The translations under genes and the position numbers were made by a program. A model generated the notes under the pieces. That model made no database searches and was not told the DNA's origin. It saw nothing but the letters and a program-made list of their open reading frames with translations. DNA of 64,000 nucleotides from Paracerasibacillus soli (GTDB lineage: Bacteria > Bacillota > Bacilli > Bacillales > Amphibacillaceae). The DNA lies in the NCBI RefSeq assembly GCF_034006335.1, contig NZ_JAWDIQ010000003.1; one strand, written 5' to 3'. This document shows positions 1-9,212 of the stretch, in pieces (the first letter of the stretch is position 1; each line of letters starts with the position of its first letter).

Positions 1-26
1 AATGAGATCCTTTATCAAACATAGAA

Positions 27-57
27 AAATGCTTGGAATTGGTCCAAGCATTTTTAA
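27..57 (+). terminator. Rho-independent terminator, possibly bidirectional
   Basis: A perfect 12-bp stem (AAAATGCTTGGA pairing with TCCAAGCATTTT) with a short loop ends in a T-run on the plus strand and an A-run on its left side. It would end a gene lying before the window. It also sits about 45 bp beyond the reconstructed stop of the minus-strand Nudix gene, so it can serve both. Confidence 0.7.
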
Positions 58-101
58 TGTTACTGTCAAAATGAAATGATTGCAGTATCTTATCTCAAAT
101 C

Positions 102-729
102 CTATGTCCGTATTAATGCTAGAAAGTGAGTTAAAATCTTCGCCGTTAGTCCCCAAATGACTCTACCTTCATATTCAGAAAAGTTCTTCGATATGTTGGA
201 CGTGCCAATTATAATCTTTTCCGCCCACAATTTGATCAAATGGAAAGTTTTCTTCCGGAACTACCTCAAAATGTACATTGTATTTTTTAGGTTTAGTAGT
301 TAGAAAGAAATCCAGTGGTACGGTAAATATTTCTGCAACCTCTCCTGAGAAAGGTGTAATCTGTTCGGGATGTTTTATTGTGCCTATAAACGGATAGATA
401 ATACGCTGTTCACCAACATAATAATCAAGTGGGATGACATCGGTGACATGGTTTTGTTCAATACCTAATTCTTCGGATGTTTCTCGAATAGCGGTATGTT
501 TTGGACTTTCATCGGTTGCATCCATTCTTCCACCTGGAAAACAAATATCACCTGGTTGACTACGTAATGTCATCGATCTAACTTCAAAAAGAATGTGGGT
601 TTTATTGTCAATGTCTATGAGTGGTATGAGTACAGCAGACTTTTTGTATTGATTGTAGCCTAAAAGTTGTGATTGTCGATTTCTAAGTAATTGAAAAACA
701 TCTGTTTTTTTCAAAATGAACACCCCCAC
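102..729 (-). CDS. Nudix hydrolase, CoA pyrophosphatase type (frameshift near the 3' end)
   Basis: Predicted cytoplasmic Nudix hydrolase of the CoA/acyl-CoA diphosphatase group (NudL/YeaB-like), which cleaves CoA to 3',5'-ADP and phosphopantetheine. The Nudix box is visible around residues 64-88, with GGRMDATDE followed by RETSEELGI. The preceding segment SQPGDICFPGG matches the group's LRSHxGQVxFPGG signature. The reading frame stops at 175, but the next frame continues from about 179 with SEYEGRVIWGLTAKIL to a stop at 102. That is the conserved C-terminal helix of the family, so one base is missing in a T-run and the true protein is about 205 residues. Start is uncertain: GTG 729, GTG 723 or TTG 714 are all near the GTGGGGGTG ribosome-site region. 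Confidence 0.8.
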
Positions 730-902
730 TTCTATTATAGGATGTGTTGTAAAAAAATACGAATAGCTTTACACCTTTAAGGTAAATAGTTTGATTGTAT
801 CGATTTGAATTTGCGGGTTAAACTAAAACACCTTTAGAAATTTACAAAAGTTAAAATATGCCTTTTGATATCAAAATTGGTTTTCTATGGAAGGTGCATT
901 TA

Positions 903-1544
903 ATGAAGAAAAGTATTAAACTTCTTTTCATTTTAGTAGCATTGGTTGGTTTTCAGCAAAGTGCACAACGGTCTTTCGCTATGGGATTAGACATAAAAGT
1001 CGAACCTTCCTTTTCTTCTAATATGAATAGGAGTCTAACATTAAAAGAAGCAATAGAAATTGCTCAGAGAGAGGCTTTGCGCTGGAATAAAGATGCAATG
1101 TTATTTTTTGGGCTTAGTGTTGATAGAGATGAGTCACCAACAGGGATGGATGGTAGGCGAAAACATTGGAACATCCAATTTGGTATTCCTGGCAAGACGG
1201 ATTTGTATTTAGTCACTATCCGAGATGCAAAAGTGTGGAAAACAACACATTTGCCAAATGAATTAGAAAGCATGCCTGAAAAATACTTTATTCCTAGTTT
1301 TGAAGTATTTAAATATGACTCGCCCGAATTACTTAATAAAGGTCTAAAGATAACCAATATATATCCAGGAGACATCTTTGCCAAGGGATATCATTTCGGT
1401 TTCACTAAAAGTACGGAGAAAAACATGCCACTTGTGATGATAATTGGTTGGGACAAGTCTAGGAAAAGTATGATTTACTTACTATTTAATGCAATCACTG
1501 GGGAGTTGGAAGAAGAGTTTGAAAGAGAACAATATAAAAATTAA
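903..1544 (+). CDS. Secreted protein of unknown function
   Basis: Unrecognised protein of 213 residues. ATG 903 follows a GGAAGGTG ribosome site. An upstream in-frame ATG at 858 has no such site and would spoil the signal peptide. Residues 1-24 form a classical signal peptide (MKKS, then a hydrophobic stretch ending SFA), so export is likely. There is no lipobox cysteine and no second membrane segment. The mature part is mixed alpha/beta and starts with a helix LTLKEAIEIAQREALRW, the kind of opening seen in PepSY-like modules, but no repeat of that fold is clear. It stands alone between the Nudix gene (divergent) and the aldehyde dehydrogenase. No function is proposed. Confidence 0.7.
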   Translation: MKKSIKLLFILVALVGFQQSAQRSFAMGLDIKVEPSFSSNMNRSLTLKEAIEIAQREALRWNKDAMLFFGLSVDRDESPTGMDGRRKHWNIQFGIPGKTDLYLVTIRDAKVWKTTHLPNELESMPEKYFIPSFEVFKYDSPELLNKGLKITNIYPGDIFAKGYHFGFTKSTEKNMPLVMIIGWDKSRKSMIYLLFNAITGELEEEFEREQYKN

Positions 1545-1644
1545 TGCAGGTGAGTGCAATAAAATGATTACATTATTACTTTATATACATATGAACGGAG
1601 TATTAACCCCATAATATTTATAAGAAGAAGAAGAGGTGAGTGAC

Positions 1645-3108
1645 ATGGAAAATTACTATAAGAATTATAATAAATCTTTTATAAATGGAAAATGGATACA
1701 TGGAGACATTGACTCAAAGAAAACTGATATTTTGAATCCATATAATAATGAAGTATTAACAGTGTTACCCTCGCGTCTTTAGACCAAATTCGCGGAGCTT
1801 TTATCATAGCCGAAGAGGCGCAAAAGGATTGGGCACATAGCAGTGTGGAAGAACGAAAAGAAATGTTTACGAAAATGGCAGAGTACTTTCAAAATAATAA
1901 AGACGAGATGATAAAGGTCGCAAGTAAGGAAACAGGAGGAACACTATTAAAGGCAGAACTTGAAATAAATTTAACGATTGATGTGTTAAAGGAAACGTTT
2001 AAATATATGGATGCACTTGACGAAGTAAAAGAGATACCTTCATCAATCGAAGGGAAAATAAATCGCGTATATCGCCAACCATTAGGCGTTATTTCATCAA
2101 TTTCACCTTTTAACTTTCCAATGAACTTATCCATGCGCTCGATTGCCCCGGCAATCGCTTTAGGGAATACAGTTGTTCACAAAGCTGACTTGCAAGTTGC
2201 GATGACTGGTGGTTCGATTATAGCGCGCGCATTTGAATATGCAGGATTACCAGCGGGAGTATTTCAATCAATTTTGACACGCACAAGTGAAATTGGGGAT
2301 GAAATGATGGAAAATCCGGTGATACAACTCGTCGCATTTACAGGTTCCACGGCCGTTGGCAAACATATTGGTGAAGTAGCGGGAAGAAATTTAAAGCGTG
2401 TTGCACTAGAATTAGGTGGAAATAACCCATTTATTGTACTAGAGGATGCAGAAGTAGATAAAGCGGTAGATGCAGCGATATTTGGTAAGTTTATTCACCA
2501 AGGGCAAATTTGTATGTGTATTAACCGCATTATTGTACATGAAAAGTTATATGATGCATTTACAAAGAAGTTTATTGAACGTGCTAAGCAGTTACCTTAC
2601 GGGGATCAAACGAATCCTAATACTGTAATCGGTCCTTTAATTAATGAGAAACAACTTGCAAAAGTGCAAGAAATTATCGAACAGGCGAAACAAGATGGCA
2701 TTCAATTAGGTTTGGAAGGAAAGCGTGACGGGAATATTTTAACCCCATATGTATTCGTTGATGTAGATAATAATTCAGAATTAGCCCAATCCGAACTTTT
2801 TTCCCTGTCGTTTCAATCATCAAGGCGAAAACAGATGATCACGCAATAGAGCTTGCGAATGATACGATTTATGGATTAACTTCGGCTGTTTTTACATCAG
2901 ATCTTAAAAAAGGTGAAGCATACGGTTTGAAAATAGATAGCGGAATGACGCATGTTAATGATCAGACGGTCAATGATGCAGCGAATATTCCATTTGGTGG
3001 AAATAAACAAAGTGGTATGGGAAGATTGGGGATCCATGGGTAATTGACGAATTTACCAAGTTGAAATGGATTTCAGTACAGGAAAAATATCGCGAATTTC
3101 CGTTTTAA
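1645..3108 (+). CDS. NAD(P)-dependent aldehyde dehydrogenase (three frameshifts)
   Basis: Aldehyde dehydrogenase superfamily enzyme oxidising an aldehyde to its acid, closest in feel to the benzaldehyde/vanillin dehydrogenase branch (B. subtilis YfmT-like). The substrate is inference. Visible signatures are the cofactor motif FTGSTAVGKHI, the glutamate motif LELGGNNPF and the active-site segment GQICMCINRI with the catalytic cysteine. ATG 1645 follows AGAGGTGAG. The frame is broken about 1770-1778 (before ASLDQIRGAF), about 2805 (CCC for CCCC before PVVSIIKAK) and about 3031 (GGGG for GGGGG before DPWVIDEF). One added base at each point gives a normal protein of about 488 residues, so these look like sequence errors. 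Confidence 0.85.
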
Positions 3109-3112
3109 GATG

Positions 3113-3137
3113 ACCCGGAACGTTCCGGGTTTTTTTA
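3113..3137 (+). terminator. Terminator of the aldehyde dehydrogenase gene
   Basis: The palindrome ACCCGGAACGTTCCGGGT is followed by a run of seven T, four bases after the stop codon. It is a strong intrinsic terminator isolating the gene from the T-box leader downstream. Confidence 0.9.
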
Positions 3138-3319
3138 ATGACGAGATGATATGTAAAAACTATTTATAAAAGTATTATTTACATAAGTAAATGAGCTTGG
3201 GAGCTAGAAACCGGCTACATAGAAACCCGAGAGGTGAAAATTGAATAAGTATTACATAGGATTTTTTATAGGGAAAGAGCTTCTGCTGTAACGACTTGTT
3301 TAAATCCATTCATGAAATC

Positions 3320-3349
3320 TTGACTTTACCATTGCTTCCATACTATAGT
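3320..3349 (+). promoter_or_regulatory. Probable sigma-A promoter for the proS T-box leader
   Basis: TTGACT at 3320-3325 resembles a -35 box. The -10 can be read as TACTAT (15-bp spacing) or TATAGT (18-bp spacing), neither ideal. Its position just ahead of the T-box Stem I region supports it. The stretch 3138-3319 upstream carries no gene. Confidence 0.4.
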
Positions 3350-3351
3350 TA

Positions 3352-3606
3352 GAAGTAGAATAACTGAAACGATGAAAAGGATTAGTACAATTTACTTGTT
3401 TTTCTAGAGAGGAAAGGGTTGGTGCAACTTTCCAAAACAAAGAATTGGAACCTGCCTTTGAGTTCGCCATCAGAAAGCGATGAGCCAAAGATGTGCGCGG
3501 TATAAAAGCCGTTATGCAATGAAGTGTACAATTTTTGTGCTAAAAAATTGTAAACAAGGGTGGTAACACCAAACCTCGGTCCCTTTTTTGGATGGAGGCT
3601 TTTTTG
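3352..3606 (+). promoter_or_regulatory. T-box riboswitch, proline type
   Basis: Leader of proS. Near its 3' end is the T-box core AGGGTGGTAACACC (about 3557-3570), followed by CCTCGGTCCCTTTTTT, which forms the terminator arm with AAGGG. The alternative antiterminator presents TGGT, able to pair with the ACCA end of an uncharged tRNA-Pro. The upstream part has Stem I-like segments (GAGAGGAAAGGG, GGTGCAACTTTCC). A candidate specifier codon CCT (Pro) lies at 3451-3453 in GGAACCTGCC. Known T-box logic predicts proS expression when tRNA-Pro is uncharged. The T-box end is clear, while the exact Stem I fold and specifier are my reading. Confidence 0.8.
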
Positions 3607-3636
3607 TGTTTAAAAAAATAAAAAGAGGTGGATATA

Positions 3637-5076
3637 ATGGGTAAGAAAAATAAAAACTTTGTTGAAAAAGTAACTGCAATGGAAGACGACTTTGCCCAAT
3701 GGTATACAGATGTTGTGAAACAAGCGGAACTAGTAGACTATGGGGCAGTTAGAGGTACGATGATTATAAAGCCATATGGTTATGCAATTTGGGAGAATAT
3801 TCGTGATGAATTTGATCGTCAATTCAAAGAAACAGGCCATACAAACGTCTATTTTCCAATGTTTATTCCAGAAAGTATGCTACAAAAGGAAAAAGACCAT
3901 ATTGAAGGGTTTGCGCCTGAAGTAGCATGGGTAACCCATGGTGGAGATGAAGAATTGGAAGAACGTTTAGTAGTGCGTCCAACTTCCGAAGTGTTATTTG
4001 GTGATTATTATTCAAAAAATATTCATTCTTACCGTGATCTACCAATGCTTTATAATCAGTGGGCTAACGTTGTTCGTTGGGAAAAAACGACACGTCCATT
4101 TTTACGCTCGTTAGAATTTTTATGGCAAGAAGGACATACATGTCACGCAACACAAGAAGAAGCAGAGGCGGAAACGAGCCAAATGCTGAATGTGTATGCA
4201 GATGTATGTGAAAACTATTTGGCCATCCCTGTTTTAAAAGGGAAAAAGACGGAAAAAGAAAAGTTTGCGGGTGCAGAATACACGTTAACAATTGAAAGCT
4301 TGATGCACGACGGTCGAGCACTTCAGTCTGGAACATCACATTATTTAGGTACTGGATTTGCGGAAGCCTTTGATATTAAATATTTGGATAAAGAAGGAAA
4401 ACAACAACTTGTGCACCAAACATCTTGGGGTGTATCTACACGTATTATGGGTGCCTTAATTATGGTACACGGTGATAACCGTGGACTAGTAGTTCCACCA
4501 CGTGTCGCACCAACGCAAGCAATGATAGTACCAATTGCACAACATAAAGAAGGTGTACTTGATAAGGCATATGATTTAAGAGACCGCTTGAAGGAGATTG
4601 TTCGTGTAGATATTGATGCGAGCGATAAAATGCCTGGTTGGAAATTTAATGAATATGAAATGAAAGGGATTCCGGTTCGTATTGAAATGGGACCAAAAGA
4701 TATCGAAAAAGAGCAAGTCGTTTTAGTGCGCCGTGATACAGGTGAAAAGGAATTCGTATCACTACAAGAACTTGAAGGGCGACTACCAGCATTACTAGAA
4801 GAAATTCAACAAAACTTATACAATAAAGCACTGGCACACCGTACCGAAATGACAACAACTGTAACGACGATGAGTGAATTGAAACAGTCACTTGAAGATA
4901 AAGGTGGATTTATGAAAGCAATGTGGTGTGGAGAACTTGCATGTGAAGAACAGATTCGCGAAGAAACAACTGCAACATCTCGTTGTATTCCATTTGAGCA
5001 AGAAAAAGTATCTGATAAATGCGTTTGCTGTGGAAAAGAAGCAAAAGAAATGGTGTACTGGGCAAAAGCGTATTAA
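3637..5076 (+). CDS. proS: Prolyl-tRNA synthetase, archaeal/eukaryotic (ProS type 3) form
   Basis: Class II aminoacyl-tRNA synthetase charging tRNA-Pro with proline in the cytoplasm. At 479 residues without an editing insertion it fits the archaeal/eukaryotic-type ProS found in some Bacilli rather than the longer bacterial form of about 570 residues. Visible: motif 2 RPFLRSLEFLWQEGHT, the proline pocket region TSHYLG, motif 3 with HGDNRGLVVPPRVAP, an anticodon-binding domain, and a C-terminal domain with cysteines (CGELAC and CVCCGK) ending in WAKAY, typical of this class. ATG 3637 is chosen because GAGGTGG ends six bases before it; the in-frame codon at 3628 overlaps that site. Expression is controlled by the proline T-box directly upstream. 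Confidence 0.95.
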   Translation: MGKKNKNFVEKVTAMEDDFAQWYTDVVKQAELVDYGAVRGTMIIKPYGYAIWENIRDEFDRQFKETGHTNVYFPMFIPESMLQKEKDHIEGFAPEVAWVTHGGDEELEERLVVRPTSEVLFGDYYSKNIHSYRDLPMLYNQWANVVRWEKTTRPFLRSLEFLWQEGHTCHATQEEAEAETSQMLNVYADVCENYLAIPVLKGKKTEKEKFAGAEYTLTIESLMHDGRALQSGTSHYLGTGFAEAFDIKYLDKEGKQQLVHQTSWGVSTRIMGALIMVHGDNRGLVVPPRVAPTQAMIVPIAQHKEGVLDKAYDLRDRLKEIVRVDIDASDKMPGWKFNEYEMKGIPVRIEMGPKDIEKEQVVLVRRDTGEKEFVSLQELEGRLPALLEEIQQNLYNKALAHRTEMTTTVTTMSELKQSLEDKGGFMKAMWCGELACEEQIREETTATSRCIPFEQEKVSDKCVCCGKEAKEMVYWAKAY

Positions 5077-5082
5077 TCAGAG

Positions 5083-5118
5083 AAAAAGAGCGCATAGATT
5101 GAAATGCGCTCTTTTTTT
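5083..5118 (+). terminator. Terminator of proS
   Basis: AAAAAGAGCGCAT pairs with ATGCGCTCTTTTTTT directly after the proS stop codon. It is a strong stem with a T-tract and can work in both directions. Confidence 0.9.
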
Positions 5119-5587
5119 ATGACGATGGATAATAGAGTAGTTTAATTGAAATTCTTCTGTTTGGCTCTTCATAAAGTCATGGGAAGAACAGTTCATCTGC
5201 ATTTTTTACACTTGAAAGTTTTAACGAATATACCCTTCCTTTTCCACATCAAATAGCCAAATGTATCTAATAGCAAAAATAATCCTTGAATAATCATACA
5301 TATTGTAGTATAAATATACATAATGATTAATAAATATACATAATCAATTCATTTGCTTTCGTCCTATGTAATGGAAATTGGAAACAAATGTATATGTTAA
5401 AGCGGATTAACTGGTCGTAATACCCCATATTAGAAATACGAGGTGATGAAAGGGATGATTAGCAGGGGGCCACAGCCAGTAATAACACAATTCATTCGAT
5501 TAACAACTAGTAGGAGAAGTGCGTGCAAAAAATCCTTATGATTGAAGTTTCACTTACACGAAATAAAAAAAGAAGAGGAGAGATTGT
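5119..5587. other. Gene-free stretch upstream of artP
   Basis: About 470 bp, AT-rich, with no open frame that looks like a gene. It holds a pair of direct repeats that may be arginine-repressor sites (5311-5346, listed separately). A GC-richer patch around 5456-5490 shows no structure I can name. The artP ribosome site AGAGGAG lies at the right end. Confidence 0.6.
5311..5346 (+). promoter_or_regulatory. Candidate ARG boxes (AhrC/ArgR sites) upstream of artPQR
   Basis: TAAATATACATAAT occurs twice, starting at 5311 and 5331, so the two copies are 20 bp apart, about two helical turns. Each copy resembles the AhrC/ArgR ARG-box pattern (TGAATAAAAATTCA-like). B. subtilis arginine uptake genes are known to answer to AhrC. 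The match is imperfect and the distance to artP is over 240 bp, so this is tentative. Confidence 0.3.
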
Positions 5588-6346
5588 ATGAAGAAATGGG
5601 GATTATTTGGTTTAGCAATTATTTCATTACTAATATTATTAGCTGCATGTGGGGAAAAAGGAGCGGAAAAGCAAGACGTTTTAAAAATGGGAACATCAGC
5701 AGATTTTCCGCCATTTGAACTCGCAATGAAAAGGGAGAATTTATTGGCTTTGATATAGAACTAGCAGAGAAAATAGCAGAGGAATTAGGATATAAACTTG
5801 AAGTACAAGATATGAATTTTGATGGATTAGTAGGTGCATTACAAGCAAAACGTGTTGACATGGTGATGGCTGGTATGAGTGCGGATGAAAAAAGAAAAAA
5901 GAATGTTGATTTCTCCGTTGAGTACAATCGTTCCTGGTGAAATATTTATAAGTCATCAAGACACGGTTATGCAAGACTTAAATGATTTAAAAGGAAAAAT
6001 AGTCGGTGTACAACTTGGAACAATTCAAGAAGAAGGAGCAGATAATCTTGCCTCTGAATATGGCTTTGAAGTAAAAAAAGTAGATGATGCAACAATCCTT
6101 ATCCAAGAATTGAATTCAAATCGAATAGATGTTGCTTATATGGATAAGGAAGTTGGACTTGGTTACGTTGAAGCACATGACTTAAATAGAATGGACGATC
6201 CAACATCAAGTACACCAGGAATGGGAATTGCATTTCCAAAAGATAGCGAACTTGTTGCAAAGGTAAATAAAGTACTTGAAAAACTCGAGGAAAATGGAGA
6301 ATTACAGAAACTAAAAGATAAATGGTTATCCGAGTCTGAAGAATAA
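5588..6346 (+). CDS. artP: Amino-acid ABC transporter, substrate-binding lipoprotein (arginine type; two frameshifts)
   Basis: Extracytoplasmic binding lipoprotein of a polar amino-acid importer. It opens with MKKWGLFGLAIISL and a lipobox LLAACG, so the mature protein is lipid-anchored on a cysteine near residue 20. The SBP_bac_3 fold shows in GTSADFPPFE, GEFIGFDIELAEKIAEELG, DMVMAGMS and the hinge region LKGKIVGVQLGT. ATG 5588 has AGAGGAG upstream. The frame breaks about 5719 (a base missing in FE-RNEKGEF) and about 5934 (one base too many, or two missing, before GEIFIS). Restored length is about 252 residues. It is followed within 25 bp by the permease gene. The arginine assignment comes from similarity of the set to B. 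subtilis artPQR (yqiXYZ). Confidence 0.8.
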
Positions 6347-6367
6347 ATTTGGGGAAGGTGTTAAGGC

Positions 6368-7027
6368 ATGAATTTGGATTTCAGCCAAATTGTGCCTTAT
6401 ATTCCTTTTATGTTAGAAGGAATATGGGTCACGTTAAAGTTTGTCAGTATGTCTATTGTAGTCGGCTTTCTATTAGGAACGATACTCGCATTATGCAAAA
6501 TTACAAATGTAACATTTTTAAAAGGCCTTGCGAATGTATATACATCTGCATTTCGAGGTACGCCGCTTATTTTACAATTAATGATTATTTACTTTGCCGT
6601 TCCACAGTTAACGGGATATGACATATCGGCTTACTTATCCGCAATATTAGCTTTTGGATTAAATTCAGCTGCTTATGTATCAGAAATAATTCGGGCTGGA
6701 ATTCTAGCGGTTGATCGTGGTCAAACAGAAGCTGCAGAAGCTTTAGGCGTTTCATATAAACAAATGATGGTAGATATTATTTTACCACAAGCAATAAAAA
6801 ATATATTGCCAGCATTGATGAATGAATTTATTACATTAACTAAAGAGTCAGCAATCGTATCGGTTATTGGTTACCTAGACCTCATGAGACGAGCGCAAAT
6901 TGTTGGCGCAGATTTGTACAGAAACTTCGAACCATTATTATTCGTAGGCTTTATTTATTGGTTTATGGTTTACATATTGACACAGATAGGGAAAGTTGTG
7001 GAAAGGCGGATGCGTCAGAGTGATTAA
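6368..7027 (+). CDS. artQ: Amino-acid ABC transporter permease (arginine type)
   Basis: Integral membrane subunit, 219 residues, His/Glu/Gln/Arg/opine family. It opens MNLDFSQIVPYIPFMLEG, very like B. subtilis ArtQ (YqiY). Several hydrophobic helices are clear. The coupling loop that contacts the ATPase is EAAEALGVSYKQMMVDIILPQAI around residues 125-147. The segment FRGTPLILQLMIIYFA is the family signature. ATG 6368 follows GGGGAAGGTG. It overlaps the ATPase start by 8 bp, indicating translational coupling in an artPQR operon. Confidence 0.88.
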   Translation: MNLDFSQIVPYIPFMLEGIWVTLKFVSMSIVVGFLLGTILALCKITNVTFLKGLANVYTSAFRGTPLILQLMIIYFAVPQLTGYDISAYLSAILAFGLNSAAYVSEIIRAGILAVDRGQTEAAEALGVSYKQMMVDIILPQAIKNILPALMNEFITLTKESAIVSVIGYLDLMRRAQIVGADLYRNFEPLLFVGFIYWFMVYILTQIGKVVERRMRQSD

Positions 7028-7741
7028 AGTAAACAACCTTAAAAAGGACTTTGGTAAACAAACAGTATTAAAAAGTATTTCTACAACGATTCATAGTGGT
7101 GAAGTTGTCGCGGTAATCGGACCTTCTGGATCAGGAAAGTCTACCTTTCTCCGTTGCTTAAACTTATTAGAAAACCCAACTGAGGGTGACATTTTTCTTC
7201 ATGATATAAAAATCACGGATGCAAACGTGAAAAGGAATGAAATTAGAAAGCAGATTGGCATGGTCTTTCAACATTTCAATTTATTCCCACATATGACCGT
7301 ATTAGAAAATATCACATATGCACCAAAAAGGGTAAATAAGGTCGAAAAAGAGACGGCAAAAGCAGAGGCGTTGTTACTATTAAAGAAAGTAGGGTTAATG
7401 GACAAAGCAGATGCATATCCTAATCGATTATCAGGGGACAAAAGCAGCGTGTGGCAATTGCGCGTGCATTAGCGATGAATCCCCGTATGATGTTATTTGA
7501 TGAACCAACTTCAGCGCTAGATCCGGAGATGGTCAAAGAAGTGTTAGCAGTAATGAAGGACTTAGCAAGTACGGGTATGACGATGGTTGTTGTGACGCAT
7601 GAAATGAACTTTGCTAAAGAAGTTGCAGATCGCATTTTATTCATGGATAATGGGGGAATTGTCGAAGAAGGCGATCCAATTCATTTTTTTCAGCAACCTG
7701 AAACGACGCGTGCAAAGGCATTTTTAGAAAAAATATTGTAG
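7020..7741 (+). CDS. artR: Amino-acid ABC transporter ATP-binding protein (frameshift at the signature motif)
   Basis: ATPase of the importer, about 240 residues. Walker A is GPSGSGKSTF, the Q-loop region is MVFQHFNLFPHMTVLEN, Walker B is MLFDEPTSALDPE and the H-loop is VVVTHEM. The frame breaks at about 7436, exactly in the ABC signature. Adding one G to the GGGG run gives LSGGQKQRVAIARAL, so the break is a homopolymer error. The start is GTG 7020 inside the permease end. Last gene of the artPQR operon; no strong terminator is evident after the stop. Confidence 0.9.
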
Positions 7742-8182
7742 TGATTGCGTATGTCGTGCTTATAAGACACACAAATTGAAACTTTGTTAAAGTAGTTCAA
7801 TGCTGGAAAATAAAATGATAGTACATGTACGAAGATAAAAGGTTGTATGTTTTGTTGAAAGAAAACGAGCATTCGTCATTCTTTCGTGAAATATGTTGAA
7901 TATTGCCCAGGAAATGATGAGAAAAAGCGCACTAATTGTAGAACGATTGTGAGCGTTTCGCAGCAATTATTATATCGCAGTTATAATATTAATTAATATC
8001 TCAGAGCAAGTGAAGACATGTTGTGAAATCTTTATATTAGGTAAATATATCATGGCTACAATGTGAATAATGATTGTAAGGAAGTTAAAATCTTGTTATA
8101 ATATCCTCTGTGCAAGAGCAATAATCGAATAGCGACTACCGGCATTTGTATCTTGCAAATATAAATGATAGGTGGTAATAAA
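7742..8182. other. Gene-free stretch before trhO
   Basis: About 440 bp of AT-rich sequence with no convincing reading frame. The only features I can support are the promoter at 8074-8102 and the trhO ribosome site AGGTGG. The weak dyads around 7955-7990 end without a T-run. Confidence 0.55.
8074..8102 (+). promoter_or_regulatory. Sigma-A promoter of trhO
   Basis: TTGTAA, a 17-bp spacer and a perfect TATAAT at 8097-8102, about 80 bp ahead of the trhO start. The implied leader of about 75 nt shows no known riboswitch. Confidence 0.6.
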
Positions 8183-9161
8183 ATGGAAGAAAAAAAGGAT
8201 TATCAAGTTTTATTGTACTATAAATTTGTACAAATAGACGACCCTGAAACATATGCTGCAGAACACTTACAATTTTGTAAGGACCTTGGATTAAAAGGTC
8301 GAATTCTCGTAGCAGAAGAAGGTATGAATGGAACAGTATCCGGAACGGTGGAGCAAACCGAAGCATATATGAACAAAATGCATGCGGATCCTCGTTTTGC
8401 TGATATGACATTTAAAATTGACCAACATGACGGGCATGCATTTAAGAAAATGCATGTAAGACATTGTCCCGAACTTGTAACACTAAGATTAGAAGATGCG
8501 GTTAGCCCGATTGAGAAGACAGGAAAATTCCTTTCACCAAAGGAATTTTATGAAGCAATGTTAGACGAAGATACAGTTGTTCTTGATACAGAAATGATTA
8601 CGAATATGAATTAGGTCATTTCCGCGGAGCAATCAATCCTGATATTAAATCATTCCGTGAATTGCCAGAATGGATTCAGGAAAATAAGGATCAACTGAAG
8701 GGGAAAAAGGTTTTAACGTATTGTACAGGTGGTATTCGTTGTGAAAAGTTCACAGGTTGGTTAATGGATGAAGGAATTGAAGATGTCAATCAACTTCATG
8801 GTGGAATTGTCACATATGGAAAAGACCAGAAGTACAGGGTGAATTGTGGGATGGAAATTGCTATGTATTTGATGAAAGAATCTCTGTTCCAGTAAACCGT
8901 AAAGAACATGTAGTAGTTGGAAAAGATTACTTTGATGGACAACCGTGTGAACGTTTTGTTAACTGTGCTAACCCTGAATGTAATAAGCAAATTTTATGTT
9001 CAGAAGAAAATGAGCATAAATATATGCGTGGTTGTACACATGAGTGTCGCGTAAGTCCGCGGAATATGTATGTTAAAGAACACAATCTTTCTACAGAAGA
9101 AATCAACCGCCGACTACAAATAATTGAAGACGAAAGCCAATTTATACAGACTGCAAATTAG
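8183..9161 (+). CDS. trhO: tRNA uridine(34) hydroxylase, rhodanese family (two frameshifts)
   Basis: TrhO/YbfQ family (formerly UPF0176). It hydroxylates U34 of certain tRNAs on the way to 5-(carboxy)methoxyuridine. Layout: N-terminal domain with VAEEGMNGTVSG, a rhodanese domain with the active-site loop TYCTGGIRCEKF, and a C-terminal cysteine-rich tail (NCANPECNKQILC and GCTHECR), all typical. ATG 8183 follows AGGTGG; an upstream in-frame ATG at 8165 has no ribosome site. The frame breaks about 8590 (ACAAGA read as ACAGA, restoring LDTRNDYEYELGHFRGA) and about 8826 (CCC read as CC, restoring GKDPEVQGELWDG). Restored length is about 326 residues. Single-gene unit with its own promoter and terminator. 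Confidence 0.9.
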
Positions 9162-9182
9162 AAAATGAGAGCGTAAAATAGC

Positions 9183-9212
9183 AAGCAGGTAGAAAATTCT
9201 ACCTGCTTTTTT
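9183..9212 (+). terminator. Terminator of trhO
   Basis: AAGCAGGTAGA pairs with TCTACCTGCTT, followed by TTTTTG, about 20 bp after the stop codon. Confidence 0.9.

Noticed and set aside
6349..6621. Alternative 90-residue frame at the start of artQ
   Set aside because: Out of frame with the ArtQ permease, which has full family similarity from ATG 6368.
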